Positions 47,224 to 58,845 of a stretch of DNA of 64,000 nt are shown here, piece by piece. Below the pieces are notes generated by a model. That model was not told the DNA's origin, made no database searches, and worked only from the letters and a program-made list of their open reading frames with translations. Source of the stretch: Halomonas sp. I5-271120 (lineage in GTDB: Bacteria; Pseudomonadota; Gammaproteobacteria; Pseudomonadales; Halomonadaceae). A program made the position numbers and the translations under genes. Location of the stretch: the NCBI RefSeq assembly GCF_030553075.1, contig NZ_CP130701.1, positions 1,860,001 to 1,924,000 on the forward strand, given 5' to 3'. The number at the start of each line of letters is the position of its first letter. Position 1 is the stretch's first letter.

Positions 47224-48204
47224 CTACCAGCCCTGCCCGTTGACCTGGTTGCGCCCGGCTCGCTTGGCGCGATAGAGGGCACGGTCGGCGTACATCATCA
47301 GATCGTTCAGGGACGTAAAAGCGGGTTGCAGTTCTGCGGCGCCGATGCTGACAGTGACTGAGATGGTTTGCCCGTCTATGAGCGGAATGCGACTCGTGGC
47401 AATGCGCTCACGCAGACGCTCGGCGAGCGCCAGCGTGTTGTGAAGTGTGGTCTCTGGCAAGACGACGGCGAATTCTTCGCCGCCGATTCGCCCTACGGTG
47501 TCGACCTGCTCGCGGGTCTGCTGCAGGCAACAGTCGGCCACGGCGCGAATGACCTGATCGCCGGCGATATGCCCCCAGGTGTCGTTGACCCGTTTGAAAA
47601 AGTCGATGTCGATGATCATTAGCGCCAGCGGGTGCTCGAAACGTTGGGCGCGGCGAATTTCTCTTTCACCGACATTGATCAGGTGGCGGCGATTATACAG
47701 GCCGGTCATCGAGTCGTAGGTGGCCAGCATGTGAAGCTCGGCATTCATCCGTTCCAGCAGCATGTTCTGCTCGGTCAGTCGTTCATTGAGCGCCTGGAGC
47801 TCTTGCTCCTGGTGTTTCTTTTCATCGAGGTTGAAGCAGACGCCGGTGAAACGGGTCATGGAGCCGTCGTTTTCGACGATCTTCCCGTAGTTGGCATACC
47901 ACACCCAGGCGCCGCGCTTGGCGCGAATGCGAAATTCGCTGTAGTAGCGTTCGGTGATGCCGCTGATGTGGTCGTCGACCGCCTGAGTGACCGCTGAAAC
48001 GTCATCGGGATGTACGAGCTTGAAGATGTCAGCGACGTAGGTTGCCGTTTCGTAGGTCTCGTAGCCCAGATCGGCGAACACCTTCGTCAGACCGAAGACG
48101 ACTTCTCCCGTTGACAGGTCGTTCTCCCAGAGATCGAGACCACTGGCCTCGAGGGCAAGCTCAAGACGTTTCTTGTAGAGGTCCTCTTTATCCACAAGAG
48201 GCAC
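47224..48204 (-). CDS. PAS-GGDEF diguanylate cyclase
   Basis: 326 residues. A PAS domain with PAC motif (about 15-135, DLWENDLSTGEVVFG...RAKRGAWVWYANYGKIVENDG) is joined by a coiled linker (EKKHQEQELQALNERLTEQ) to a complete GGDEF domain (165-324). This has YDSMTGLYNRRHL and the active-site variant GGEEF. The product c-di-GMP favours surface attachment. No membrane span, so it is a soluble sensor. The start is GTG at 48204 with poor ribosome-site spacing; another GTG three codons in is possible. The I-site RxxD before GGEEF reads RVGRIGG-like, without a clear RxxD. Confidence 0.88.
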   Translation of the reverse strand: MPLVDKEDLYKKRLELALEASGLDLWENDLSTGEVVFGLTKVFADLGYETYETATYVADIFKLVHPDDVSAVTQAVDDHISGITERYYSEFRIRAKRGAWVWYANYGKIVENDGSMTRFTGVCFNLDEKKHQEQELQALNERLTEQNMLLERMNAELHMLATYDSMTGLYNRRHLINVGEREIRRAQRFEHPLALMIIDIDFFKRVNDTWGHIAGDQVIRAVADCCLQQTREQVDTVGRIGGEEFAVVLPETTLHNTLALAERLRERIATSRIPLIDGQTISVTVSIGAAELQPAFTSLNDLMMYADRALYRAKRAGRNQVNGQGW

Positions 48205-48580
48205 TCCCGACCATGGGGTTTAGACACCCTGGCATGGCCGGCGCTAAGCGGTTGCCGACGGTGTCGCAGGCGCGCCCAAAGGCCAATGATGCGGCGCTGA
48301 TGCGCACGTTGTTGAGTCCGAGTTGCTCTGTCATGTCGTTTCGCTCATGGCCTTGACGTCCTGAAGGCGTTGGAGACACGAGGAGTCCTTTCGGTATCTA
48401 TCATTCGTAGCGCCAAGGCATGCTCTTTCGGCGCCAGTATCATCATCCGTTATCGCCTGACGAGGGGAGAAGTTGAGGATCTTGTGAGGATTTCGAGAGA
48501 GAAGCGCCAACAAAAAGCCCGAGCCCACTAGGGGCTCGGGCGACGTGAGGTACGACGGGCCGAGGAACTAGCTTGGCGGT
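48205..48580. other. Gap upstream of the GGDEF gene, 376 bp
   Basis: It contains the tkt terminator (48511-48541) and the promoter region of the GGDEF gene. A 48-codon frame starting inside it (MTEQLGLNNVRISA...) overlaps the GGDEF start and has no ribosome site; I do not call it. Confidence 0.4.
48511..48541 (-). terminator. Intrinsic terminator of tkt
   Basis: GCCCGAGCCC (48517-48526) pairs perfectly with GGGCTCGGGC (48532-48541); on the minus strand TTTTTG follows at once. Confidence 0.9.
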
Positions 48581-50584
<2,004 letters not shown>

Positions 50585-50885
50585 TGACAAGCTCCTCGCC
50601 TGCGGCAATTAGGCAGTGCCCGGGTGGCTCCGCGCGGCAGGGCGGGCGACTCGAGCAAGGTGGCGGAATGGCACCGCGGCATGCGGCACGCTGGATTCAG
50701 GGGGCGTATTGTCGCCGAGAAGGGCGCAACCATCAATTGCCGCGCCTCGCGGGGCTTCTAGGAACCGGTGACCGCTCTGGTGTAGAATCGCCGCCCTGAG
50801 GCCCTTTGGCCCGTCGCGTGTCGCGTCTGCCACCCAGGAAGGCAGTCGGCGATGCAGCTTCAGCCGCCGTGCTGTGCCCCCCCAC

Positions 50886-50913
50886 GCCGTTATTGATAGG
50901 CCGTTATTGATAG
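50886..50913. repeat. Exact 14-bp duplication in the metK leader
   Basis: GCCGTTATTGATAG occurs twice back to back, ending about 15 bp before the metK ATG. The rest of the 344-bp tkt-metK divergent region (50585-50928) shows no gene and no recognisable riboswitch; a TAGAAT at about 50785 may be a -10 box for metK. Confidence 0.85.
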
Positions 50914-50928
50914 AGGGTCGAGGACGCC

Positions 50929-52149
50929 ATGAGCGAATACTCCCTGTTTACTTCCGAGTCCGTGTCCGAAGGGCATCCGGACAAGATCGCCGACCAGATT
51001 TCCGATGCGGTGCTGGACGCCATCATCGCCCGCGACAAACAGGCGCGCGTGGCCTGCGAGACCCTGGTGAAGACCGGCGTGGCCATTGTCGCTGGCGAGA
51101 TTTCCACCTCGGCCTGGGTCGATCTCGAGGAGCTGGTACGCCAGGTCATCCTGGACATCGGCTATACCTCCTCCGACGTCGGCTTCGACGGCGAGACCTG
51201 TGGCGTGCTCAACCTGATCGGCAAGCAGAGCGTCGATATCGCCCAGGGCGTCGATCGCAGCAAGCCCGAAGATCAGGGTGCCGGCGACCAGGGGCTGATG
51301 TTCGGCTATGCCACCAACGAGACCGACTCCTTCATGCCGGCGCCGATCCACTACTCGCATCGGCTGGTCGAGCGTCAGGCAGAGCTGCGCAAGAGCGGCA
51401 TGCTGCCCTGGCTGCGGCCGGACGCCAAGAGCCAGGTCACCTTCCGTTACGGTGACGACGGCAAGCCGGTGGCCGTCGACGCGGTGGTGCTCTCGACCCA
51501 GCATGACCCGGAAATCGATCAGAGCGACCTGCGCAAGATGGTCAAGCGCGAGATCATCGAGCAGGTACTGCCCGCCGAGTGGCTGACCGACAGTACCCAG
51601 TACCATATCAACCCGACCGGCAAGTTCGTGATCGGCGGCCCGGTGGGTGACTGTGGCCTGACCGGCCGCAAGATCATCGTCGACACCTACGGCGGCATGG
51701 CCCGCCACGGCGGCGGCGCCTTCTCCGGTAAGGACCCGTCCAAGGTCGACCGCAGTGCCGCCTATGCCGGCCGCTACGTGGCCAAGAACCTGGTCGCTGC
51801 CGGGCTTGCCGACAAATGCGAGATCCAGGTCTCCTACGCCATCGGCGTGGCCGAGCCGACCTCGGTGTCGGTCAACACCTTCGGCACCGGCAAGATCAGC
51901 GATGCCAAGCTCATCGAGCTGGTGCGCGAGCATTTCGACCTGCGCCCGAATGCCATCACTCGCATGCTCGACCTGCTGCATCCGATGTATCAGCTGACCG
52001 CGGCCTATGGTCACTTCGGCCGCGAGCCGTTCGAGACCAGCTATCAGTGGACCGACGTCAACGGCGAACTACAGACCGAGACCTTCACGGCCTTCCCCTG
52101 GGAGAAGACCGACAAGGTCGAGGCCCTCAAGCGCTCCGCCGGCGTTTAA
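50929..52149 (+). CDS. metK: S-adenosylmethionine synthetase
   Basis: 406 residues, forming SAM from methionine and ATP. Signatures: [16 protein letters not shown] (about 15-30), the [12 protein letters not shown] hexapeptide region and the [21 protein letters not shown]-loop-like motif. Length is that of the bacterial enzyme plus a short C-terminal extension. GAGGACG precedes the ATG. Downstream, after the antiporter gene, lies ahcY, and metF is 10 kb away, so methyl-cycle genes cluster loosely. Confidence 0.98.
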   Translation: MSEYSLFTSESVSEGHPDKIADQISDAVLDAIIARDKQARVACETLVKTGVAIVAGEISTSAWVDLEELVRQVILDIGYTSSDVGFDGETCGVLNLIGKQSVDIAQGVDRSKPEDQGAGDQGLMFGYATNETDSFMPAPIHYSHRLVERQAELRKSGMLPWLRPDAKSQVTFRYGDDGKPVAVDAVVLSTQHDPEIDQSDLRKMVKREIIEQVLPAEWLTDSTQYHINPTGKFVIGGPVGDCGLTGRKIIVDTYGGMARHGGGAFSGKDPSKVDRSAAYAGRYVAKNLVAAGLADKCEIQVSYAIGVAEPTSVSVNTFGTGKISDAKLIELVREHFDLRPNAITRMLDLLHPMYQLTAAYGHFGREPFETSYQWTDVNGELQTETFTAFPWEKTDKVEALKRSAGV

Positions 52150-52175
52150 GCCAGTGCTGGTAGGCCGGTTTGATG

Positions 52176-52203
52176 GGACCCGCTTCGGCGGGTCCTGTTG
52201 TTT
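52176..52203 (+). terminator. Intrinsic terminator of metK
   Basis: GGACCCGC-TTCG-GCGGGTCC, an 8-bp stem with the very stable UUCG loop, followed by TGTTGTTT. Confidence 0.85.
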
Positions 52204-52215
52204 ATGATTCTGTTG

Positions 52216-52275
52216 TTCATGACCACGTAGCTCATGACCAAGTAGCTCATGACCAGGTAGCTCATGGTCAATTAG
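52216..52275. repeat. 15-bp tandem repeat, 4 units, after metK
   Basis: TTCATGACCACGTAG, CTCATGACCAAGTAG, CTCATGACCAGGTAG and CTCATGGTCAATTAG; a more decayed unit may precede at 52201. It lies between the metK terminator and the antiporter gene. Confidence 0.9.
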
Positions 52276-52373
52276 TGCGTGGCTACCTGCATGTGGCCAC
52301 ATGTTTGTGGCTTGGCCACCCCAGGCCGCTCCACCCTCGCTAGTATGTTGTCATTCGCCAAGGATGCGCCTGA

Positions 52374-53621
52374 ATGCTCAATCTTGCTGCACTCTTCATC
52401 ACGCTCACTGCGCTGTGCATGTGGTTCAACCAGCGGGTGCTGCGCCTGCCCCCCACCATCGGGGTGATGGCGATCGCCCTGGCGATGTCGTTGATGGTCA
52501 TCGCGCTCGATCATGTGACGGTGACCACGGTATTCGCCCAGGCCGCCGAGACCTGGCTTGAGCGCATCGACTTCAACGTGCTGCTGATGGACGGCATGCT
52601 CTCGCTGCTGCTGTTTGCCGGCGCCCTGCACGTCGATCTCTCGAAGCTTCACCACTACCGAGTCTCGATCGGTTTGCTGGCGACACTCGGGGTGCTGGTC
52701 TCCACCGTGGTGATCGGCAGTGCGGCCTGGTGGCTGTTCCTGCAGGCTGGCCTGGCGGTGCCTTATCCCTTCTGCCTGGTCTTCGGCGCGCTGATCTCGC
52801 CGACCGACCCCATCGCGGTGCTCGGCATCATGCGCAACGCCGGCGCCCCGGTCGACATGGAGATTCGCATCGTCGGCGAGTCGCTGTTCAATGACGGGGT
52901 AGCGGTGGTGGTGTTCACCGCGCTGCTGGGGGTAGCCACCACCTCCGGCGGCGAGGGCATCGACATCGGGCATCTGGGACTCCTGTTCATCGAGGAAGCC
53001 GGTGGTGGCATCCTGCTCGGCCTGGCCCTCGGTGGCCTGGTCTATCGGCTGATGAACAGCATCAATCAGTATCAGGTCGAGGTGATGCTGAGCCTGGCGC
53101 TGGTGGTCGGCGGCTACGCCTTGGCGTCGTCTCTGCATCTCTCGGGGCCGATCGCGATGGTGGTGGCCGGCCTGATCATCGGCAACATGGCACGCAACGG
53201 CGCCATGTCAGAGAGCACTCGCCGCTACCTGGATGCCTTCTGGGAGCTGATCGACGAGATCCTCAACGCCGTGCTGTTCGTGCTGATTGGCCTCGAGCTG
53301 GTGCTGATGCCGCTGAGCGTCGAGGTGGTCGGCATTGCGCTGGCGCTGGTGGCGGTGATTCTGGTGTCGCGTTTCCTGATCATCGGCGTGCCGCTCAGGC
53401 TGCTGTCGAGCCGCCATGACTTTCGTGCCGGCACTACCCGCGTGCTGACCTGGGGTGGGCTGCGTGGCGGTATCTCGGTGGCCCTGGCGCTGTCGCTGCC
53501 CGACGGCGAGATCCGCAACACCCTGGTGGTCACCACCTACGTGATCGTGCTGTTCTCGATCCTCGTTCAGGGCCTGACCATCGGCCGGCTGGTCAGGCAT
53601 GTATTGAAGGTTCCGCGCTAG
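52374..53621 (+). CDS. Na+(K+)/H+ antiporter, CPA1/NhaP family
   Basis: 415 residues, about 12 membrane spans. CPA1 hallmarks: the amiloride-site-like LLLFAGALHVDL, FGALISPTDPIAVLGIMR (TM with paired Asp), ESLFNDGVAVVVF and WGGLRGGISVALALSLP. Exchanges cytoplasmic Na+ or K+ for H+, useful for a salt-tolerant cell. AAGGA lies 10 bp before the ATG. Probably monocistronic between metK and ahcY. Confidence 0.93.
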   Translation: MLNLAALFITLTALCMWFNQRVLRLPPTIGVMAIALAMSLMVIALDHVTVTTVFAQAAETWLERIDFNVLLMDGMLSLLLFAGALHVDLSKLHHYRVSIGLLATLGVLVSTVVIGSAAWWLFLQAGLAVPYPFCLVFGALISPTDPIAVLGIMRNAGAPVDMEIRIVGESLFNDGVAVVVFTALLGVATTSGGEGIDIGHLGLLFIEEAGGGILLGLALGGLVYRLMNSINQYQVEVMLSLALVVGGYALASSLHLSGPIAMVVAGLIIGNMARNGAMSESTRRYLDAFWELIDEILNAVLFVLIGLELVLMPLSVEVVGIALALVAVILVSRFLIIGVPLRLLSSRHDFRAGTTRVLTWGGLRGGISVALALSLPDGEIRNTLVVTTYVIVLFSILVQGLTIGRLVRHVLKVPR

Positions 53622-53683
53622 GCGTCCTGGGCATCCAAGGCGCTCGGTCGGCGTGGTGAGAGTCGGGTAAGCCTCCTATATTA

Positions 53684-53734
53684 GGTGGCAGTACCGGTTG
53701 TTAGGTGCCCGTACCGCTGTCAGGTATCAGTACC
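53684..53734. repeat. Three GGT-N6-ACC dyads upstream of ahcY
   Basis: GGTGGCAGTACC (53684), GGTGCCCGTACC (53704) and GGTATCAGTACC (53723) lie 19-20 bp apart within a ~20-bp tandem repeat. Each is a short dyad and they are spaced two helical turns apart. They lie 28 bp upstream of the ahcY ATG and could be regulator sites or another of the tandem repeats seen throughout the window. Confidence 0.6.
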
Positions 53735-53761
53735 CTCTCGCTTCGTTGACTGAGGTGTTGC

Positions 53762-55171
53762 ATGAATCGACCCGCCATGTCCGCTGTACCGGCCGGTGAC
53801 CACAAGGTCGCCGATTCCTCCCTGGCCGACTGGGGCCGCCGCGAGATTCGCATCGCCGAGACCGAGATGCCGGCGCTGATGAAGATCCGCGAGAAGTACC
53901 GTGGTGCCCGGCCGCTGGCAGGTGCGCGAATCAGCGGCTGCATCCATATGACCATCCAGACCGCGGTGCTGATCGAGACCCTGGTCGTGCTGGGGGCCAG
54001 CGTGCGCTGGTCGTCCTGCAACATCTTCTCGACCCAGGATCATGCCGCCGCCGCGGTGGCCGCGGCGGGCATTCCGGTGTTCGCCTGGAAGGGCGAGACC
54101 GAAGAAGAGTTCTGGTGGTGCATCGAACAGACCGTCGAGGGCCCGGATGGCTGGGTGCCGAACCTGGTACTCGACGACGGCGGCGATCTGACCGCGCTGC
54201 TGCATGAGCAACGCCCCGAGCTCCTTGAGCAGATTCACGGCATCTCGGAGGAGACCACCACCGGGGTGCATCGCCTGCACGAAATGCTGCGCGATGGCCG
54301 GCTCAAGGTGCCGGCTATCAACGTCAACGACGCCGTCACCAAGTCGAAGAACGACAACAAGTACGGCTGTCGTCATTCCCTGTCGGATGCCATCAAGCGC
54401 GGCCTCGACCACCTGCTAGCCGGGAAGCAGGCGCTGGTGGTGGGCTATGGCGATGTCGGCAAGGGCTCGGCGGCCTCGCTGCGCCAGGAAGGCATGATCG
54501 TCAAGATCGCGGAGATCGACCCGATCTGCGCCATGCAGGCCTGCATGGACGGCTTCGAAGTGGTATCGCCCTACCTCGAGGGGCATAACGGTGGCGCGGC
54601 CAGCATCGATGCGGCCCTGCTCGGCAAGATCGACCTGGTGGTCACCGCCACCGGCAACATCGACGCCTGCGATCCGTCGATGCTGAAGGCCCTCAAGAAG
54701 GGGGCGGTGGTGTGCAACATCGGCCACTTCGATAGCGAGATCGATACCGCCTACATGCGCCGCCAGTGGCATTGGGAAGAGATCAAGCCGCAGGTCCACA
54801 AGGTCTATCGTGACAGCGATCCGGGCGACTTCGACCCCGAGAGCGACGATTACCTGCTGCTGCTCGCCGAGGGCCGCTTGGTCAACCTGGGCAACGCCAC
54901 CGGCCATCCGTCGCGGATCATGGATGGCTCCTTCGCCAACCAGGTGCTGGCGCAGATCCATCTTTTCGCGGGCCGTTTCGCCGACCTGCCGATAGACGAG
55001 CGCGCCGCCGCCCTGACACTTTCCGTGCTGCCTCGCCACCTGGACGAAGAGGTCGCCCGCTACATGGTCGAAGGTTTTGGCGGGGTGATCACGCGCATGA
55101 CCCAGGCGCAGGCAGACTATCTGGGGCTTGACGCAGAGGGCCCCTTCAAGCCGGATAGCTATCGCTACTAG
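53762..55171 (+). CDS. ahcY: Adenosylhomocysteinase
   Basis: 469 residues, hydrolysing S-adenosylhomocysteine to adenosine and homocysteine with bound NAD+. The substrate domain shows [14 protein letters not shown] and the [19 protein letters not shown] segment with catalytic Asp/Lys. The Rossmann motif is [10 protein letters not shown] (about 226-235) and the C-terminus ends in the usual KPDSYRY that completes a neighbour's NAD site. The insertion [17 protein letters not shown] is typical. Works with metK and metF in the methyl cycle; no SAH riboswitch was recognised upstream. Confidence 0.97.
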   Translation: MNRPAMSAVPAGDHKVADSSLADWGRREIRIAETEMPALMKIREKYRGARPLAGARISGCIHMTIQTAVLIETLVVLGASVRWSSCNIFSTQDHAAAAVAAAGIPVFAWKGETEEEFWWCIEQTVEGPDGWVPNLVLDDGGDLTALLHEQRPELLEQIHGISEETTTGVHRLHEMLRDGRLKVPAINVNDAVTKSKNDNKYGCRHSLSDAIKRGLDHLLAGKQALVVGYGDVGKGSAASLRQEGMIVKIAEIDPICAMQACMDGFEVVSPYLEGHNGGAASIDAALLGKIDLVVTATGNIDACDPSMLKALKKGAVVCNIGHFDSEIDTAYMRRQWHWEEIKPQVHKVYRDSDPGDFDPESDDYLLLLAEGRLVNLGNATGHPSRIMDGSFANQVLAQIHLFAGRFADLPIDERAAALTLSVLPRHLDEEVARYMVEGFGGVITRMTQAQADYLGLDAEGPFKPDSYRY

Positions 55172-55248
55172 CCACGTTCGAGGGGCTCGTCTTCGCCGCA
55201 GGCGTCGTCGGCTGCCGGCCATTGATTCCCAGCCAAGGAGCGACCCAG

Positions 55249-55911
55249 ATGACCACACCCGTGCATATCGTCGGCCCCCAATTCAGTAATTTCGTGCGCA
55301 GCGTTCAGCTGTGCTGCGAGGAGAAGGGCATTCCCTACAGCCTGGGTGCCGAGATCGAGGGCCGCCCGATGGCACTGCACTCATCCGAGCACTATGCCCT
55401 GCATCCTTTCGGCAAGGTGCCCATCCTGCTGCACGGTGACCGGCGCCTGATCGAGACGCCGAGCATCTGCCGTTATCTGGATGCGGCCTTCGAGGGGCCC
55501 GCCCTGCAGCCGGAGGCGACCTGGCAGCGGGCGCAAGTCGACCAGTGGACCGGGATGCTCGCCCTCTACGTGGATCAGGCCCTGGTACGTCGCTACCTGC
55601 TGGAATTCGTGTTTCCCAAGGGTGAGGGCGGGGCCGTCCGCGAGGATGCGGTGGCGGCGGTTCAACCGGAGGTGGTGCGTCTGCTTGGCTTGCTGGAGCA
55701 GCAGCTGGCCCAGGGCGACTACCTGGTCGGTGATGACTTTACGATCGCCGATGCCATTGCCGCGCCGATGCTCGACTATCTGGCCGGCATGCCTTCCGCT
55801 AAGGATTTCCTGGCCGAGACGCCTCGCCTGATGGCGTATATCGAGCGGCTACGGGCCAGGCCTGCTGCGGCCAGGGTGCTGGTGGCGCCGGACCTAGGGC
55901 GCACTGCCTAG
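55249..55911 (+). CDS. Glutathione S-transferase family protein
   Basis: 220 residues from 55249 (AAGGAG upstream). Thioredoxin-like N-terminal domain: IVGPQFSNFVRSVQLCCEEKGIPYSL, the cis-Pro motif GKVPILL and the glutathione-binding ETPSICRYLD. All-helical C-terminal domain with GDDFTIADAIAAPMLDYLAG, the conserved N-capping motif. Substrate unknown. Follows ahcY by 77 bp on the same strand and may be co-transcribed. Confidence 0.9.
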   Translation: MTTPVHIVGPQFSNFVRSVQLCCEEKGIPYSLGAEIEGRPMALHSSEHYALHPFGKVPILLHGDRRLIETPSICRYLDAAFEGPALQPEATWQRAQVDQWTGMLALYVDQALVRRYLLEFVFPKGEGGAVREDAVAAVQPEVVRLLGLLEQQLAQGDYLVGDDFTIADAIAAPMLDYLAGMPSAKDFLAETPRLMAYIERLRARPAAARVLVAPDLGRTA

Positions 55912-56031
55912 TCGCCCCGCTTCAGGGTCATATCCAGGCGCTACCGGACTGTCACGGTATCGTCACCGCGGCGCCATGGAGGCGTCATGGCGAGGCCTCA
56001 TTGTTGAGGGGCGTTCGAAGGAGGCCGCCCC

Positions 56032-56850
56032 ATGACTACCCCGCCGATTGCCTTGACCGACTCCCGTACCCTGTTCATTTCTGACCTGCACATGGGCACG
56101 CCGGACTGTCAGGCCGCACTTCTCGATAGCCTGCTGCGCCGGGTGCGCCCCAGAAGGCTCTATCTGGTTGGTGACATCATTGACCTGATCGCCATGCGCA
56201 AACGCGCGGTGCTGCCCACCGCCCAACAGCGTCTGGTGGCGCGCGTGCTTCGCCTGGCCCGCGGTGGATGCGAGGTCATCTACATCCCCGGCAACCACGA
56301 TGCCGCCCTGCGCCAGCTGTGTGGTCTCAAGCTCTACAACGTGCGCATCGAGCGGCGCATGATCCACGTCACGGCCGACAACCGGCGTCTGCTGGTCAGC
56401 CACGGTGACGAATTCGATACCCATGTGCGCATGGCGCCCTGGCTGATGGCGCTCGGCGATGGCATGCACCAGTTCGTGCTGTCGCTGAACCGCTGGTGCA
56501 ATCACGGGCGCCGTCTGCTGGGGATGCCCTACTGGTCGCTGGCCGCTGCCTTGAAAAACCAGGTGGGTGCGGCGCGCCGCTACGTCGAGCAGTTCGAACA
56601 GGCGGCCCTGCATCAGGCCGCTCGAGAAGGCCTCGATGGCTATATCGGTGGTCATATCCACAAGGCCGGCTTCGCCACCGGTCCGGGCGTGCTGTACTGC
56701 AACGACGGAGATTGGGTCGAGCACTGCACGGCGCTGATGGAAGATGGCGAGGGCCGGCTCAGCCTGATCGACTGGCAAGGGCGGGTGATCGACCTGGAGC
56801 CGGCCGTTGAGCCGCGACCCATGGCAGAGGCGTCGTTGGCCGGGGCCTGA
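56032..56850 (+). CDS. lpxH: UDP-2,3-diacylglucosamine diphosphatase-like metallophosphoesterase
   Basis: 272 residues. The two-metal calcineurin-like site is complete: FISDLHMG (Asp/His), VGDIIDLI (Asp), PGNHDAALR (Asn/His), SHGDEFD (His) and GGHIHKAG (two His). Sequence context (DEFD, RRYVEQFEQAA) matches the LpxH/LpxH2-type group that makes lipid X in lipid A synthesis, as well as related phosphoesterases of unknown substrate. The gene name is therefore tentative. GGAGG precedes the ATG. Stand-alone between the GST and the AraC gene. Confidence 0.8.
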   Translation: MTTPPIALTDSRTLFISDLHMGTPDCQAALLDSLLRRVRPRRLYLVGDIIDLIAMRKRAVLPTAQQRLVARVLRLARGGCEVIYIPGNHDAALRQLCGLKLYNVRIERRMIHVTADNRRLLVSHGDEFDTHVRMAPWLMALGDGMHQFVLSLNRWCNHGRRLLGMPYWSLAAALKNQVGAARRYVEQFEQAALHQAAREGLDGYIGGHIHKAGFATGPGVLYCNDGDWVEHCTALMEDGEGRLSLIDWQGRVIDLEPAVEPRPMAEASLAGA

Positions 56851-56958
56851 TCACCCGGCGCTCTCTTCTGGGGCTGTTGCTACTGTCCATCTTGCTCCTG
56901 TCCATTGAACAGCCTTGTACGTTGCCGGGGGTGTGCTTCAATGGGGCAGGAGGTTTTC

Positions 56959-57717
56959 ATGACCGTCACCGATCCCCCTGTGTCTCCCCTTATCGCCGTG
57001 CGCTCCTATCCGGATCGCGTGCTCAGCGACCGCCATGGCTATCACCAACTGCTGCTCGGGCTCGAAGGCGGGGTCGAGCTGGAAGTGGCCGGCCGTGGCC
57101 GCCGCGTCGAGCCCGGGGTGCTGGTGCCGATTCCCGCAGGGGAGACCCATTATTACCTGGCGCCGCGGGACAACCACACCCTGGTGGTCGACCTGCCGCA
57201 GGCCTGGTGTGAAACGCTCGCCCTGGGCATTGGGCTCGCGCCCGATGCGCGTCGCCTGCCTCCGGCGCTGATGGCAAGCGCTAGACAACTCGAGGAAGGT
57301 GATTCGACGGCCCTGGCCGCCTGGCTGAGCAGTGCGATGAGGGTGCCGGCGCACACGGCCGGCGAGCCGCGACTGCGTTTGCTGCGCCTGCTGCCCGAGA
57401 TCGAGGCCGATCTGGCCCGGCGCTGGCGGGTCCGGGACTGGGCGGCCCGCTGTCACCTGGCCGAGGCGGCCTTTGCCCGCCAGTTTCATGCCCTGACTGG
57501 CCGCTCACCTCATGCCTGGCTGGTCGAGCGCCGCCTCGCCAAGGCCAAGACGCTGATGGCCGAGACCTCCGCCAGTATTACCGAGATCGCCCTGGCCTGC
57601 GGCTTTGGCGATACCGCCCACTTCTCACGCACCTTCCGCGAGCGACATGGCCTATCGCCGCGGGGCTGGCGGCAGGCTCAGCCCATCGCCACCAGCGCCA
57701 GCAAGCCTTCCAGATAG
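56959..57717 (+). CDS. AraC-family transcriptional regulator
   Basis: 252 residues from 56959 (AGGAGG upstream). N-terminal cupin-like domain (about 15-105, with VPIPAGETHYYLAPRDNHTLVVDLP) senses a ligand; the C-terminal pair of helix-turn-helices (about 150-245) ends with TEIALACGFGDTAHFSRTFRERHGLSPRGWR. Its 3' end overlaps that of the convergent AEC carrier by 40 bp. The target may be the carrier or the EamA exporter beyond it; this is context only. Confidence 0.9.
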   Translation: MTVTDPPVSPLIAVRSYPDRVLSDRHGYHQLLLGLEGGVELEVAGRGRRVEPGVLVPIPAGETHYYLAPRDNHTLVVDLPQAWCETLALGIGLAPDARRLPPALMASARQLEEGDSTALAAWLSSAMRVPAHTAGEPRLRLLRLLPEIEADLARRWRVRDWAARCHLAEAAFARQFHALTGRSPHAWLVERRLAKAKTLMAETSASITEIALACGFGDTAHFSRTFRERHGLSPRGWRQAQPIATSASKPSR

Positions 57718-58619
57718 CGCGGCATCACCAGCGGGGCAATCAGGGTGCTGATCAGCACGGCAAGCGCCGCCTTTTCGGCCCGGCTGCCGAGCTCCATGGC
57801 CACCACCACCAGATTGGCGGCCAGCGGCACCACCCCGATCAGCAGCAGCGCCAGGGCCAGTTCCTCGTCGATGCCGATGGTTGCCTGCAGGGTCAGGACG
57901 GCACCGAGGCTGACCAGCGGCCAGAGCCCGAAGCGTACCGCCAGCGAGGCGCCGATAAAGCGCAGGTCCAGCTCGCTGAAGCTGACGCGTCCAAGGGTCA
58001 TGCCGATGATCATCATGCCGAGCAGGGTGTAGGTGGGCGGGAAGACCTCGAATCCCTGCATCAGCGCTGCCGGAAGCGGCAGCGCCAGGCCGCTGACGAT
58101 CAGCGCGGCGAGGAAGGCGTAAATCAGCGGCAGGCGCAGGATCTTGTGAAGGCTCTCGCGCACCGAGAAGCGCCCGCGGGCGCCGATATAGAAGCCCAGC
58201 GTGAATTCGAAGAGGTTCATGCCGAGCAGACAGAACAGATACTGGGTCACGCCATCCGGTGACAGCAGCACCATGGCCACCGGCAACCCAAAGTAGCCGG
58301 TGTTGGCGGTGCCGGCGGAGAAGGCCAGCAGCGAGCTTTCCTCGGCGGCGAAGAAGGGGCGGGCGAGTCGGCCGACGATCAGACACATCAGGCTGGCGGT
58401 GACGAAAACCCCCAGCGTCAGCAGCAGATAAGCCGGGGTGGGGCCGCCCAGCACCAGGCCGCGAAAGACCGTGACCGGGGCGATCACGTAGATCAGCAGG
58501 CTGGCAATCGGGCGTGGGTCGAGGGACAGCTGTCGGGCACAGATCACCCCGAGGCCAACGAAGGCCAGCAGCATCCACAGCGGAGCCAGCAGGGTGGCGC
58601 CAAGGTCGAGCTCCGCCAT
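57678..58619 (-). CDS. AEC family transporter (auxin efflux carrier superfamily)
   Basis: 313 residues from 58619 (GGAG upstream), about 10 membrane spans in two repeats of five. Typical segments: LLIYVIAPVTVFRGLVLG, SAGTANTGYFGLPVAMVLL (conserved Asn/Gly crossing motif) and IGVVPLAANLVVVAMELGS. Members export or import malonate, malate or amino acids; substrate unknown. The stop codon lies inside the 3' end of the convergent AraC gene. Divergent from the EamA gene. Confidence 0.88.
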   Translation of the reverse strand: MAELDLGATLLAPLWMLLAFVGLGVICARQLSLDPRPIASLLIYVIAPVTVFRGLVLGGPTPAYLLLTLGVFVTASLMCLIVGRLARPFFAAEESSLLAFSAGTANTGYFGLPVAMVLLSPDGVTQYLFCLLGMNLFEFTLGFYIGARGRFSVRESLHKILRLPLIYAFLAALIVSGLALPLPAALMQGFEVFPPTYTLLGMMIIGMTLGRVSFSELDLRFIGASLAVRFGLWPLVSLGAVLTLQATIGIDEELALALLLIGVVPLAANLVVVAMELGSRAEKAALAVLISTLIAPLVMPRYLEGLLALVAMG

Positions 58620-58845
58620 CGGCATCTCCTGATGTAAAACCCTCATCATGCCTGCCAGACGTTCGCCTGTCAGGCGTCTCGAATGGGGGGGCGCCTCACC
58701 GCTAAGAGACGCATCGCCTCATGAGTCACGTCCGCGGAAGATTCGGCCGGCGAGGGTCAGGATTCGACAAGTTCTCGGTGCTGGCTTCTGCAAGGCTAGA
58801 GGCCTGGTTGTCACCCTTCGTCACCCCGCCTTCAGGAGCGATGCC

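Noticed and set aside
48188..48379. 63-codon minus-strand frame upstream of the GGDEF gene
   Set aside because: No ribosome site, overlaps the GGDEF start, no recognisable features.
53622..53761. SAH riboswitch before ahcY
   Set aside because: The conserved SAH riboswitch core was not found; only the repeated dyads are present.
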